A DNA stretch of 64,000 nucleotides from Coix lacryma-jobi var. lacryma-jobi (GCA_009763385.1 CM019826.1:93604848-93668847); one strand, 5' to 3'; counted from the stretch's first letter, positions 34,785 through 46,250 are shown. The notes: generated by a model from the letters alone, not told the origin. Program-made: numbers and translations.

Positions 34785-35232
34785 AAAGCAAACTTCACCT
34801 CCACCTAAGATAAGGGGAGGCGCGAAGTCCAAATAAGTCGAGCACCCTCGCAAACACGCCAGGGGCTCGCAAAAGCAAACTTCACCTCCACCTAAGATAA
34901 GGGGAGGCGCGAAGTCCAAAAAAGTCGAGCACCCTCGCAAACACACCAGGGGCTCGCAAAAGCAAACTTCACCTCCATCTAAGATAAGGGGAGGCGCGAA
35001 GTCCAAAAAAGTCGAGCACCCTCGCAAACACGCCAGGGGCTCGCAAAAGCAAACTTCACCTCCACCTAAGATAAGGGGAGGCGCGAAGTCCAAAAAAGTT
35101 GAACACCCTCACAAAACACGCCAGGGGCTCGCAAGAAGCAAACTTCACCTCCACCTAAGATAGGGGGAGGCGCGAAGCCCAAAAAAGTAGAACACCCTCG
35201 CAAAACACGCCAGGGGCTCGCAAGAAGCAAAC
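34785..35232 (+). repeat. Tandem repeat 1 in element B (87-89 bp unit, about five copies)
   Basis: Units begin with AAAGCAAACTTCACCTCCAC at about 34785, 34872, 34959, 35046 and 35135, and a sixth is cut at 35232 by the solo LTR. Unit length is 87 bp, then about 89 bp. Long open frames read through on the minus strand because the period is near a multiple of three; they are not genes. Confidence 0.92.
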
Positions 35233-37356
35233 TGAAGGACCGAGAATGCAAAAGCAAGGCGACCAGAGGGGGGGTGAACGGGAGCCAATAAAATTTCTCT
35301 CAAAACTATGGCCAAATGTCCCAAAATCAACCCCCAAGAGCTACTGTCGAAAACGTGATGCCCACGACCCTTGGAAGAGGGTGGATGATCCCTAGGATCA
35401 CAGCGAGGCACCACAAAAACTTCCTCACCCAAGTTCACGCAACTCAACTAGTGACAGGATGGGTTTTGGGTAACCTCAACCTCCCCCGAGCAACGCGAGG
35501 GGGATTCAGGCTATTTTGTAAAACGAGAAGTCCGATTTCTGAAGAGCACTAAGTTAGGAATCCAACGCAACAAGCGGATCTCAAATAGGAAGTCGGTCGA
35601 ACAAACCGCGGACGAAAACGCGCAGAACAGCTTTGACAAGAACTCTGCCTGAGTCCAGTCAGGCACCACCGGACGCGTCCGGTCAAGCCAAAATGATTTT
35701 GGACCCTTACTGTATTGGACCGGACTCTGTGAAGCAGTGCGTCCGGTCACAAGCAGAGCATCCGGTCAGAGAGAGACAAAACAGTGAACAGTACCAGGGG
35801 TGCGTCCGGTCACTCTCGAGTCCCAGCGTCCGGTCAAGTCACAGAGAAAACGCGCTGGGAGCTCAACGACCGGACTCTGGTCTGGTGCGTCCGGTCAGCA
35901 CGACCCAGCGTCCGGTCACCCCGAAATCCTGCTGTTCGTCCACCGATTCAACTCGATCTCACCCAAAACGAATCCTCTAGGGATAAAACTTGGTGAGAGG
36001 AGTCACAAGGAGGATAGTGAGCTATCTCTAAGAGATCATGGCTCGAACCTATCTTCCAAATCTATGAATCGAAGAAATTCGGGGGAAAGGAGAAAAGCTT
36101 GACCCGAAACCGAAATCGATCGATCTCCTAGACCGTGAGGTTAGAGGTAAATTCCTTCAGTGGAATGAAGTGCCTCACGACCTAGAACAACTTGGTTCAA
36201 ACGGATTTGCAAAAGATGAACCAAGCAAAGAGATCAAGCGACGGGAAAAACGTGGAGAAAAGGATTCCGCGAAGAACACGAACAAAACACGAATCACAAC
36301 CACGAATTGCAACCGTAGCGCAAACTCACGCTATAACAGTGAGGTTACGACCTCACTTCCTCAGAATCAACAGTACACAGAGGCAAGTCTCTCTGCGGAT
36401 CTCAGCTAGCTACAGCAGGGGATGGGAGAGCAGGAAACCCTAGAAGAAAAGAGCAAATGACTGAGATAGGAAGGGAGGAGGGTGTCTCCCTCTACTTATC
36501 CTAATTCTAACCTGAGTCTAATTCCTACTCTACCCCTCACTATTCTAATTACAGAGCGAACCAGCTAAACCCTAGGGTTATTCTGGACCAACTCGGTGGT
36601 AGATGTATCCGACGGCCACGCCCGCACAATTCGAAGCGTTGCCTTGACGCAACCTCCGGATCGCCGCCACGTGCCGCCCTCGCTCTGCACCCCCGGTTTT
36701 GTGGCCCAAACCGGGAAACCATCCTTTTCCAGCCAACCCCCAGTTTTGAGGCCCAAACCGGGAAATCAGCCCACCAGCATCTGAGTTTTGAGGCCAAACT
36801 CAGCAAACCGTCAGCGCCCAGGTTTTGAGGCCCAAACCTGGAAACCGTCCTCAGCCCGAGTTTTGTGGCCAAACTCGGAAACCAACCACGCCTAGGTTTT
36901 GAGGCTCAAACCTGGAAACCGTCCATCCGATGGTTTTTCCCTGGCTCTACCACCAAACCGACGTCGTAGATGGGATGCACCTCCCGTGCACCCCGTCCAC
37001 CGACACGTGTCCCCGAGTCTACGACTCAGGCAACACATGACCGCATTTCTTCACTTGTCGTCGTCACAGGCTGCCAGCCACCACAGCTGATCCTCGGGCC
37101 TCTGGTCCCTCAGTCGAAGCCTCACGTCCGCCCTTCACCGCTCGGTACCTCGGCATGGCACGTCCGCCGCACGGCACGCCCATCCATCACCGCACCCGGT
37201 CCGTCAGCACGGCACGTCTCAACTTGACCTTCACCTCGCCGTCGATCACTGTATCCGGGCTCGACACCTGCACAACACAAGCCAAAGAACATGCGCATCA
37301 TCCTAGTTGACAATCACTCAACACTCAGAGACCCGGCATACACCCATGTATCCGCA
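35233..37356 (-). mobile_element. Solo LTR of the C/D Sirevirus family
   Basis: 2124 bp. On the minus strand it has TGCGGATACATGG...TCCTTCA ends and is flanked by CAAAC (35228-35232 and 37357-37361). It contains the C-type hairpin array (about 36692-36916) and GACCGGACGC motifs (about 35690-35920). No internal region is present, so LTR-LTR recombination removed it. It is more diverged from C than C's own LTRs are from each other. Confidence 0.92.
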
Positions 37357-37422
37357 CAAACTTCACCTCCACCTAAGATAGGGGGAGGCGCGATGCCCAA
37401 ATAAGTCGAACACCCTCGCAAA
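37357..37422 (+). repeat. Tandem repeat 1 in element B, final partial unit
   Basis: This continues the interrupted 87-89 bp unit after the solo LTR and its CAAAC duplication. It then changes directly into the second repeat family. Confidence 0.85.
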
Positions 37423-37885
37423 ACGCGAGCCTCGCTATAAAGAAAGGGGGCGTCGCTGTTTTTTACAAAAGATCTCAGTATAGTGAGACGCGAGCCTCGC
37501 TAAAAAGAAAGGGGGTGTCGCTATTTTTTACAAAACAGCTCAGTCTAATGAAACGCGAGCCTCGCTAAAAAGAAAGGGGGCGTCGCTGTTTTTACAAAAC
37601 AGCTCAGTCTAGTGAGACGCGAGCCTCGCTAAAAAGAAAGGGGACATCGCTGTTTTTACCAAACTTCTCAGTCGAATAAGACGCGAGCCTCGCTAAAAAG
37701 AAAGGGGGCGTCGCTGTTTTTTACAAAACAGCTGTCTAATGAAACGTGAGCCTCGCTAAAAAGAAAGGGGGCGTCGCTGTTTTTTACAAAACATCCCAGT
37801 TCAACGAAACGCGAGCCTCGCTAAAAAGAAAGGGGGCGTCGCTGTTTTTTTACTAAAACATCTCAGTTTAACGAAATGCAAGCCT
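37423..37885 (+). repeat. Tandem repeat 2 in element B (64-65 bp unit, about seven copies)
   Basis: Units start ACGCGAGCCTCGCTAAAAAG at 37423, 37488, 37553, 37617 and 37681, with further copies to a degenerate one near 37870. Each has GAAAGGGGGCGTCGCTG. Such repeats between pol and the 3' LTR are typical of Tat elements and have been linked to satellite formation. Confidence 0.9.
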
Positions 37886-38072
37886 CGCTATTTCGCTTTC
37901 TGAGCTAAACATTGCATACAACAAAACAACGTAGTGCCGGACAGCCAGCGAGCCTTGTCAATATCCGATAACGAATAAGGAATCGTAGCGACATAAAACC
38001 AACATTCAGTGTTCCCGTTCATTTACAAAATAGCTTCACAACGACAAACAAATCATGAAAAATTACCAAAAA

Positions 38073-41000
38073 TTACAAGGAACCTTCGCTCCCTTCAATT
38101 AACATCAAATCACCAGAGCCCTCGCTACCTTCCTCAAACTCTAGCTCCACCGCAACGATGGGTCCCGACAACAAAGGAGCTGCCGGAACAATTGGCAGCT
38201 CCCCAGACAAAACCCTAGCCCGATACATATATGTACGGCCTACGTCACTGACCTCTGAAGGTTCCTCCTTTGGGACCACTAACGATCCGTCCGAACCTAA
38301 ATCTAGTTCGGTTCGCCCAAACAAGTACTCCAAGGCTGTGTTCTCATCAATATCATCATCAATTCCAACTTGCGAGGACGAAGAAGCACCAAATAAATAA
38401 CGGGTGGCCTGCCGGTCAGTAAAGTCTGCCTCGCGCCAAAAACGGCTCGACCTGCTATTTTTCAAATCGTACCTTCGCACCTTCGACCACCAAAAACGCT
38501 CGGAGGTCAGTGAGGGATGTTTCAGCTTAGCACGAGCCCAAGATTCGCCAGTTACAAAAATATCTTGATAATTTAACGTCAGGGGCGTCACATCAAACAC
38601 TTCTAGCACGGTTCCATCAGGAACCTGCATTACCATAGAATTAAAAAGTATCGTCAAGTCATTCCACCTACCTCACACATTACAAAATAACCTTCTCACC
38701 CATACAATCCTAAATTCTCACACCTGCTCGGCTTCCCCGTGCTTGCCCGTCTCAACCCCGCCAGGGGCAGCATCCACACCTTCAGCAGGTGCCTCCTCCG
38801 TGGCCACCTCTTCCTCGACACCTTCGCCAGTGGTCGGGGCATCCGCGACCAAAGAGTCAACCTCGACTGGTGGAACCTCTGCAGAACTAGGAGCAGGAAC
38901 AGCTTCGGAGCTACCACCGGCATCAATGGCCGCAGGCGGCGAAGGCATCGCCTCCCTCCGAGCCTGTAAGCACAAATAAGAGAAAAGAAACCTAAGTTAA
39001 CACCAACTCCATAATCATTGAAACAAAGCCAAAAAACCAGTCTATCCAATAACGCGAACCTGACGAGTAGCCTCGGCAGCTTCCTCGAAAGCAAGAGCGC
39101 GACCACCGCCAGCAATCCAAAACCGGCGAAGCAAGCGCATCGCACAATTCTGAACTTCGGCGTCCGCGATCTTCATTTGGCGCACCTCGTCCACGGTTGG
39201 AAACTTATGGTTGGGTTTCTTAATTTTGCGAAGGTGTTTGCAATCTGCCTGACGAAGCGTACCAGCCATCGCCAGTGCTCTGGCATACCCACCAAAATCT
39301 GCAGCATTCCCAACCAACGAGCTAAACACATCCAGCTCATTACATAACCAACCTTCAAAACCCGCTGCGTCTTCAGCATGCAGCGGTTCCCCGGCAGAAC
39401 CTCCGGCTTCGGTCAAGCATGTAGCTATCTTATTTTTAACCCTCCCCATACTTTCTCGCCAAGCCTCGGCTTGGGTAGTCAGCTCCGTGGACAGCTCTTC
39501 TATGCGCTTGTTCGCAGCCAACAAATCCTTGTCCTTTTGCCGGCTAGCAGCCAGGAGCTCCGCGTTGCTATTCGCAACCTATTGTGCTTCATCTCGCGTT
39601 TTCTTAACCTTCTCTAAAGCAGCTTTGAGCTCAATCTCTTTGTTTTCCAAACTCTGGCGAAGCTCTTTATTAGCTTTCTCCGCGTCACTCAACCAGTCAT
39701 TCAGGTAGTGGAGATTGTAACTTGCCCTCCGGCGCGCCGACCGGCTGAGAAGCATCAGCTCAGCCACTTTGACGTCAATATCATCGTGAAGTCCCTCCAA
39801 GGGCTCGTTGGCCAGCCGAAGCTCCGCCTCTGGCACACAAATACGGTTAAACACCCGACCCAGAAAGCGCCTTTCCTCCGGAGCACACTGCAAGTGACAT
39901 TCTCGAAGGTCCGGACTCGTGAAAAGCTCGGTCGCCGGGTCGGAAACTCCAAGTTTCTTCGCATAATAAGGAAGACATGACCGGCTAGCCTCGCCATACG
40001 GCCTCTTCCCCGGGGTCCGGTCCGATTCGACGTCACCCTTAAACTCAAAACCTTCGACCCAAATGTGCGAGCCAGCAAACTCGGGAAACGACCCTCGCGG
40101 AGGACTCTCTGGCTCAAAGTCTCGTATGATGTCATCAATGCTTCGCGCAGCCGCAACACCAACACTAGACGAGGCTATTCCTTTTCCTCGAGCGTCCTCG
40201 ATGGATACGTCTTCATCGGAGTTACCTTCGCTACTTGACGTATCACTATCCTCGTCGGAGGAATCCTCTTCAGTACCACCCTCCTTTTCTTCCTTCTCCC
40301 CTTCCTCCTCATCATCATCGGAGCCACCCTCGTCATCCGAGATTTGAACCAAAGCACCAATACCGCCCACGCGGGGCACCCGTCCTCCAGTCTTCCCAGT
40401 GCCTCGGCCGCTCGAAACAATGGCCGAGGATGAGGAAGTGGCGGTACCTCCCGAACCGACGGCGACCTTCATCGCAAGTGTTTTAACTCGACCACCGGCG
40501 CCGCCGCGTCCTCGGCCACGACCCCTCTTCGGCCGAGAAACAACTTCCCCCTCCGCAGAAGCACGTTTCCTCTTCTTTGGCGCATCTTCGCTCGACTGAG
40601 CAGGCCAACTCACATACTGAACCCCAAGACTGTCAAACATCCTGTTAACCCGACCTCCGCTACCTACCGAGCTGTGGATCGCTTTAGTCTCCAACGTGGA
40701 AAGCTTTCCAACAAGTTCCACCGCCCACCCCTGAACACGCTTGTAGACTGCTTCGACCCCATCTTCTCGCCTGGGAAATTTCTTCAGAAGTTTATCCCAA
40801 ACCTTATCAAGGTCAGCCTTCGGCTTCTTCAAGCCCCTACCCTCGTACCTCGAGTCTTACCCGACTGCAAACCACGCCTGTCTCCGGCTGAGGGGCCAAA
40901 TCTTAGCACAACAGTACTCCTCGACCAAGTCGCGAGCACACTGAGACCGCGCCACAACCCTCAAACAATCAACACAAGCGTGAGCCTTGGAGCTCATCAT

Positions 41001-41612
41001 AGCTTCGGCGCTAACATCACCAAGTGGCGAAAGCTCGCCGCAGAGCTCTGCATTCCCACTAAGTTTATAGTAAAACCAGGACTCCTGCCACCCACTGGTC
41101 CACTTATTTTTCTGGGCTTGCACCGGCAACTCCGACCCAGCGCGATGGCAAAAAGTGTATACTGCAAACTGTCCAAGACTGGTGTTACCTCCGTGATCCG
41201 AGATCTTGCGAGGTTGCATGTGCACTCGATGGGTCCGAACAAACCCCTCAACATGAGGAACAATACCCTGAGAGCGGCACGCCCAGATATAAACTGACAT
41301 CTTTGTAAAGCACGAGGGTGTGAGCTGGTGGAAGCGCAAGTTGAACCTTCGCAGAACTAAGGTCACAAAAGAGTCAACAGGGAAGCGAAGACCGGCTGAA
41401 AAAAATTCCTCAAATACAACAACCTCATCTGCGTCCGGCTTCGGCACCGTCTCCCCGGCACTGGTCCTCGCTTTACCTTCCTCAATCCAACCCCACCTGA
41501 CATAAGACGCAATCTCCGCAGTGCAAACTCGGCTGAGTCCAAACTCGAAGGTAATCCCCTCATCCGCGGTTGTGGGAGAAACAGCGCGAGCAGTTTGCTT
41601 CAACCTAGCCAT
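38073..41612 (-). pseudogene. Antisense gene of element B, three exons, H3-tail-like N-terminus
   Basis: Runs opposite to pol. Model: exon 1 41612-39060, exon 2 38963-38724, exon 3 38624-38073. All junctions are in phase 0 with CAG|GT donors and CAG acceptors. The ATG at 41612 has a purine at -3 and G at +4, and a TATA box lies about 150 bp upstream. The protein starts MARLKQTAR. It then has a region resembling the plant 'putative gypsy type transposon' domain (VVVFEEFFSAGLRFPVDSFV...SWFYYKL), a basic NLS-like PKKRKR, a long acidic Ser/Asp/Glu stretch, coiled coil, and a final globular exon. In-frame stops at 40857 (TAA) and 39579 (TAG) disable it. Related antisense genes are known in Grande-type elements; their function is unknown. 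Confidence 0.78.
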
Positions 41613-41756
41613 CTCTTCAGCTGCTAACGCTACCGAACAGCGAACGCCTGTCTCAACCCTCGCAGACAAGCTAAAACAAACCTTCGCTACAAGCAAATTG
41701 CAACAGCAGGATGGCTATAGCAGAGGAGGGCACAATCCAAACTCCTCACCCACCCC

Positions 41757-41770
41757 TTCTATTTATAGAC
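41757..41770 (-). promoter_or_regulatory. TATA box upstream of the antisense gene in B
   Basis: The minus strand reads GTCTATAAATAGAA, about 148 bp upstream of the ATG at 41612 and between that gene and the 3' LTR. It lies in the internal region, so the antisense gene may have its own promoter independent of the LTR. Confidence 0.6.
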
Positions 41771-41988
41771 CGGGTGGCGGAACGCCCCACCCGATAACAC
41801 CGGCACAAAAACCAAAAACGCCACGGCACAAAAAACGAAACGGACTCCTACAGTTCAAAAAACAATACTACGGCCTGGCCCAAAAGCAGCCGCGGGCGTC
41901 GCTGCCGAGGGTCCCGTCTCTTTGCCCGTTGAAAGGCGCTGCTTGGGCCTAAACACGGTTCTTTAGATCCAAGACAACGAGGGGCTAC

Positions 41989-42641
41989 TGTTGGGGAAAG
42001 GGGCCCTCGGCAGAGGCACCACGTAGGTTGGCTAAACAAAGCGGCCCTCGCGCGTCCCGCGCACCTTCGCCGCCTACCCCCTATTTCATCCTGTTAAGTC
42101 TCTCAGATCGCCAATCAAACCTCTGGATACTGACCCAACCTTCGGAGGTGTTCAGGTACTTTTTGCAGGAAAGGGGCGTGAAGAGCGCTGGGAGTGACCC
42201 TCGCGCATCCCGCGTACCTTCACCAAGAGGCCCAGACCCAACTGGTGGCGAGGAAACTCAAACTCTGCAACTGGGCAGATACCTCCGCAAAATGAAGGTC
42301 GGCCCTCGTCTTTCCATCGGGGTGAGCGTGAACCGAGCGGCGGCGGGCGCATGGAAAGCAGGCTAGGGTTCGGCTCCGGCTGTGTTTGTACGAATTTGCC
42401 CTTCTGTATGAGTAGCGCAGAGGAATCTTTCTTGTACCCTACTGTAATTTGGTCGGCACCCCTTGGTATCCGCTATAAATACTGGGGGGTGAACAGTGTA
42501 AGAAAAAACGATCTTTTTTGGGGAACAGAGCCACAGCAACTCTGCCTTCGTTTCCTTAGCCTTCACTACTGCTCCCGACACTTGGTCACCTTCGCCACTC
42601 CCCTGCACAAGTGTGGAGGTGGGGCAAGTGTGTTTCCAACA
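41989..42641 (+). repeat. 3' LTR of element B, complete
   Basis: 653 bp from TGTTGGGGAAAGG to GTGTTTCCAACA, preceded by purine-rich ACGAGGGGCTAC. TATAAATA is at 42474-42481. It is used as the reference for the damaged 5' LTR. Confidence 0.93.
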
Positions 42642-42646
42642 ATTGG

Positions 42647-44414
42647 ATAGTTCCGCAAGCGCACAGAATATACCGATGTAGCACTTCACCCGGGAGTATT
42701 CCAAGGTATCGTTATTTATTTTATCCCAAAGGAAAGCAAGCTAGGAAAGATGTAGAGAGAGGAAAGATAGATCCTTTAGTCTTACTATAATCTATTATCA
42801 ATTAGAGAAGCAAAAGGGTATAAGTGGATATAAGGGAGGATAGATAGATAAGATAAATAAGTTAAGCAAAGAGCATATGATATGAAAGATAACTTTAGTA
42901 GAGTTAGCTAGGTGGGAGGACAACGAGTGAATATAAAGTACTCCTATGTTTCTACCTTTACTCCCATGAACTAATCCTAATGAAATAGATGACTTAACTA
43001 GATTGACGCCTTGCTACTTGTGTGAGAGGGATAAACGAGAGAGTAAAGCAATAGAAGGTTGTTCACCTAACCCAGTACTCAAGCGGATATTTGGCTTATG
43101 GACGCCTTACCTTTTAAGAACTAGCCTGAGTTCACGTGAGGGGATCTAGGTAGCCAGGCAAAATCTGTCACCTTTTGCCCATGCGCCCCTAATGTCTGTG
43201 CAAGCTAGCGGTAGTCAAAGATAAGATAAAGTATGAGCACCACGCTCACACTTATCTACACCTTTAGCTATCGATCAAAATAGCTAAAGCCCCTATCCTA
43301 AGATAGGACGATGACGCACACACAAGAAGCTATTTAAAGGAAATCAATCTAACTAAGACAACTATAGAACTAAGATAAGCACACAACAAGACTATATAAA
43401 TATAGACTTGCACTAAGTAAATACTTAAATAAATACTTGGAAAGTAAATACTTAAGTAAATGCAAAGTAAAGTAAAGAAAGAATAATATATTAAATAAAT
43501 AAATTCTTACAAAAGAAGAAAGATACAAGGGCTATACCAGACTCCCACAAGATGACTCCGGAGACCCGAGCTTCGCCCGACTCGACTCTAACTCCCACTC
43601 TAGACTAACTACTACTACTCTTGCTTGATCTCACATGAGAGTGGAGATATGTGTTGTGAGATATCTGAGATATGTTGAATGAGAGGGTGGAGGCCTCTAT
43701 TTATAGTGGAGGTGGAGTAGGGGCTACTCCGGTGCCACGTCAGCGATCCGCGTGATCCACCTCTCTTCACCCTTGGATCCACCGCCATGACAACCGACTT
43801 GGATGAATGGCTTGGATATTCTTCACGTGTGAAACATGCACTTTGCCACCGACTTGGATGAGGGTCACCATGGGGTCGGCCGACCCCTGTCCCTAACATG
43901 TGGGCCCGGGGTACACCTTCTAGAAGGTGCTGATGTCATCCTGATGAATAGTGTTGTTGGGTCCCACCAAGGGGGGGTCGGCCGACCCCCCTATGATAGG
44001 GCTGGCCCACCTTCTTCTCTCCCTTGGTGACCCCACATGTCATGGAGCAAGTCTTGTGAAGGTGGTTGCATTTGGTTTTCGGTGTGGACCCATGAATCCA
44101 TATGCTTCTCATCTTGCACCATTGAGCAAAAGCACATGCTGATCCAATGGTTGATATTGGCTTGAACATGCTTCTCTTGGATCATGCCATGTCACCATGG
44201 CTGAGGTGGCCCAAAGGTGGGGTCGCCCGACCCCCTTGGTGGGCCCACCTGGCCTCATTTTGTTCATTTTGCCATCTCCTACGAGTTCACAAGCTAAGAG
44301 TACAAGTGGAACTTATTAGTGATAAATATGCTCATGATATGCTATTCTTCTTTGAAACTGAGGCCTGTTGACGGTATTTTGATAAGGTAAAACATGCTAT
44401 AACTTCCGTCAACA
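42647..44414 (-). repeat. 5' LTR of element A, outer piece
   Basis: This resumes A's LTR after B and the duplication ATTGG, and matches 20875-22622. It carries the minus-strand TATA (about 43697-43706) and TCGGCCGA palindromes at about 43872-43887 and 43973-43990. On the minus strand it starts TGTTGACGG at 44414. Confidence 0.92.
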
Positions 44415-44419
44415 ATATC

Positions 44420-44651
44420 ATTGATTCTCGTAATGTGGTTTGATGTCTTGCACATATTTGTTTTCACCTAGAGTCATAGACAAATACTTTTGACAAAACT
44501 TATGTGAGATTTCAAAATCTATTTTGCATGACTTCACTTGTGTCCATAGTTATGTACTGTTTGAATGAAATCTAGACATGGATGAAGTGTGTGTAGTATA
44601 CCACACAAAAGTTCAACTAGAAAGCTCTCTGTCTGTTCTGGAAGTGAACAG
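44420..44651 (+). other. End of E pol and following spacer
   Basis: After A's ATATC duplication the E frame adds IDSRNVV and stops at TGA 44441-44443, which ends RNase H. The next 200 bp show no gene and lead into the palindrome cluster. Confidence 0.85.
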
Positions 44652-45311
44652 TCGGTAGTAACGCCACTAGGGTCGGTAGTACCGACTGTCGGTAGTATTG
44701 ACCCTTCTGGGCGGTAGTACTGACCAGGGTTTTACCTTGGGTATAAAAGGCCGCGGTGAAAGGTTTTCTTCCTTATCCTTTCAGTTTTTCACCACGTGTG
44801 CAGCCCTTTGACTCCCGAGCATCAATCGGCCACCGCCTTTCACCTCCTCCTCTTGATCTCCCTCTTCCTCCACTCAAACTCAAATCCCTCCGGTGAGAAG
44901 GTGCATTGGAGCAAGGAGATCGTTGTGGTGGTATTCTTGAAGCCCGGAAGCTCTCCTTCCCTCGGATTTTGGCCTCTCCTTCTCGAATGGCAAGGTACTA
45001 GGGTGTTCTTGCTTGATCTCTCAATGTACCTTGTTCTAGGTCGTTTCCTTTGGTAGGATTGTTCTCTCTAGTGTATAGATGCTTCTAGGAAGTACTTTGT
45101 GCAAGATTGTGAGCGATTTGTGTGAATGGATCGAAGATAACCGCACGCTGCTGTGCGGTTGGTAGTACCGACCCTATGGGCGGTAGTACCGACCGCGTGA
45201 AGTGAACAGTTGTTCTTCCCCGTTCGAGTATCGTCGCTTCCATTTGCTACATCCTTTGAGGTTGTCTTGTTGTCACTTGTGTCTCATATTGGTCTATGTA
45301 CTCTATTCTTG
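44652..45311 (+). promoter_or_regulatory. Candidate internal promoter and leader of the E accessory ORF
   Basis: Palindromic CGGTAGTACCG-type motifs cluster at 44652-44727, including perfect odd-length GTCGGTAGTACCGAC at 44672-44686. A TATA box TATAAAAG follows at 44742-44749, then a pyrimidine-rich leader and two more motif copies near 45160-45195. The accessory ORF ATG is at 45312. The same motif array precedes the TATA box in E's LTR (54758-55395 and 55419-55428). The leader sequences themselves are not alike. Promoter function is inferred. Confidence 0.6.
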
Positions 45312-46250
45312 ATGTCGCATGACCGAAGGGCCTCACGTGATGCAAGGCTTGCTAGGGAGGCAAGGGAGGAAGAAGAAGAAGAAGTCGTTGGGATGGAGCA
45401 AGGAGGGCAGCAGCGACGCAATCCCCCGCGCCGTGCTCGGCCAGCTGGTGGGAGCAACGAGGACCTCGCTCGGTCCATCCGTGGGCGTTCGTCCACGAGT
45501 CGATGGAACATGGGACGAGACAGTGCAGGTGGAAGTCGGCAGGCTCCTCCTCCTCCACCGCCTCCTGCTGCTGGTCCCCCTGGTCGGCTGCACAGTGTGC
45601 TTGTGGGCGGTCAGACCCTGGAGGTTGGTCCCAAAAGGGAGGGTCGAGTCATGGATCCTCGCCTCAGGCCACCTTCTCCTCAGTATGCTAGGATGATGTT
45701 GATCAACCGTGTGTTTCATCTACACGGTCAGGCAGGTGCTTTGATGATTGGTCCAGCATATCCAGGGAACATCATGGACTATTCAGATAGGAAAAGGGAA
45801 AATCTGCTAAGGGAGCAGCGGTTGGAGAATCCCTACCTATATGTCAGAGATGATTCAGTGGATAGACGCTTTTGGTCCCGCTTCTAGCAGGACTATTATG
45901 TGTCTGTCCTCTGGAAAGTATTCTGTGTGAAGGGGCGTCCTTCTCTCTTTGATCATAAGCGCTTGGGGATTCGATCATTGACCGACAGGAATTCTGAGCA
46001 GATGAATGATTTGGTGCAGAAGCTCAAGGAGTGGGGAATTCTGGGGCTCATTTCTGGAGAGCGCAGCTGGAATCAGGAAATTTTCTCTTAGTTCTGGGCA
46101 ACATTGTTCATTGATCAGCCTAGCAAGGTCCTTCATTGGATGACCCAAGGGGTCCATTACAGATGTGACTTTGTGACCTTTGCTAGGCTGCTGGGTTTCA
46201 ACAGTGAAGATCGCAATGCCCCCAGACTGTTAGAAATGTATGGTGAGGGG
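45312..46250 (+). pseudogene. Element E accessory ORF, first part
   Basis: This is an extra ORF between pol and the 3' LTR, starting MSHDRRASRDARLAREAR. The first 130 residues are basic, acidic and proline-rich and probably unstructured. They are followed by a folded region (MLINRVFHLHGQAGALMIGP, FWSRF, LLGFNSEDRN) that resembles plant transposon-associated proteins. TAG codons at 45885-45887 and 46089-46091 interrupt it. The frame is cut at 46250 by element H and continues at 52829. Some Sireviruses carry an extra ORF here, often called env-like. I see no signal peptide or clear membrane anchor. Function unknown. Confidence 0.72.

Larger units (their letters stand above)
28858..42641 (+). 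mobile_element. Tat-lineage gypsy element B
   Basis: 13.8 kb with target duplication ATTGG at 28853-28857 and 42642-42646. It has LTRs (28858-29445 truncated, 41989-42641 complete), gag-PR, RT, RNase H, a second archaeal-like RNase H, integrase, a long 3' region with two tandem repeat families, and a spliced gene on the opposite strand. The double RNase H and antisense gene place it with Tat elements (Grande/RIRE2 type). By eye about a dozen substitutions separate the LTRs over roughly 590 bp, so it is older than C. A solo LTR lies inside it. Confidence 0.93.
20704..44414 (-). mobile_element. Non-autonomous Athila-like gypsy element A, containing element B
   Basis: A reads on the minus strand. 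The 5' LTR is on the right (28687-28857 plus 42647-44414) and the 3' LTR on the left (20704-22622). The target duplication ATATC is at 20699-20703 and 44415-44419. Between the LTRs lie a tRNA-Asp-type primer site, gag-protease (28535-26490) and an accessory ORF (25426-24056). RT, RNase H and integrase are absent, so it would depend on enzymes from a relative. The 5' LTR is split by element B. Confidence 0.88.

Noticed and set aside
34749..35257. Minus-strand frames with repeated FAPPLILGGGEVCF motif
   Set aside because: The repeated peptide comes from the 87 bp tandem DNA repeat, whose period is a multiple of three. No start context or domain.
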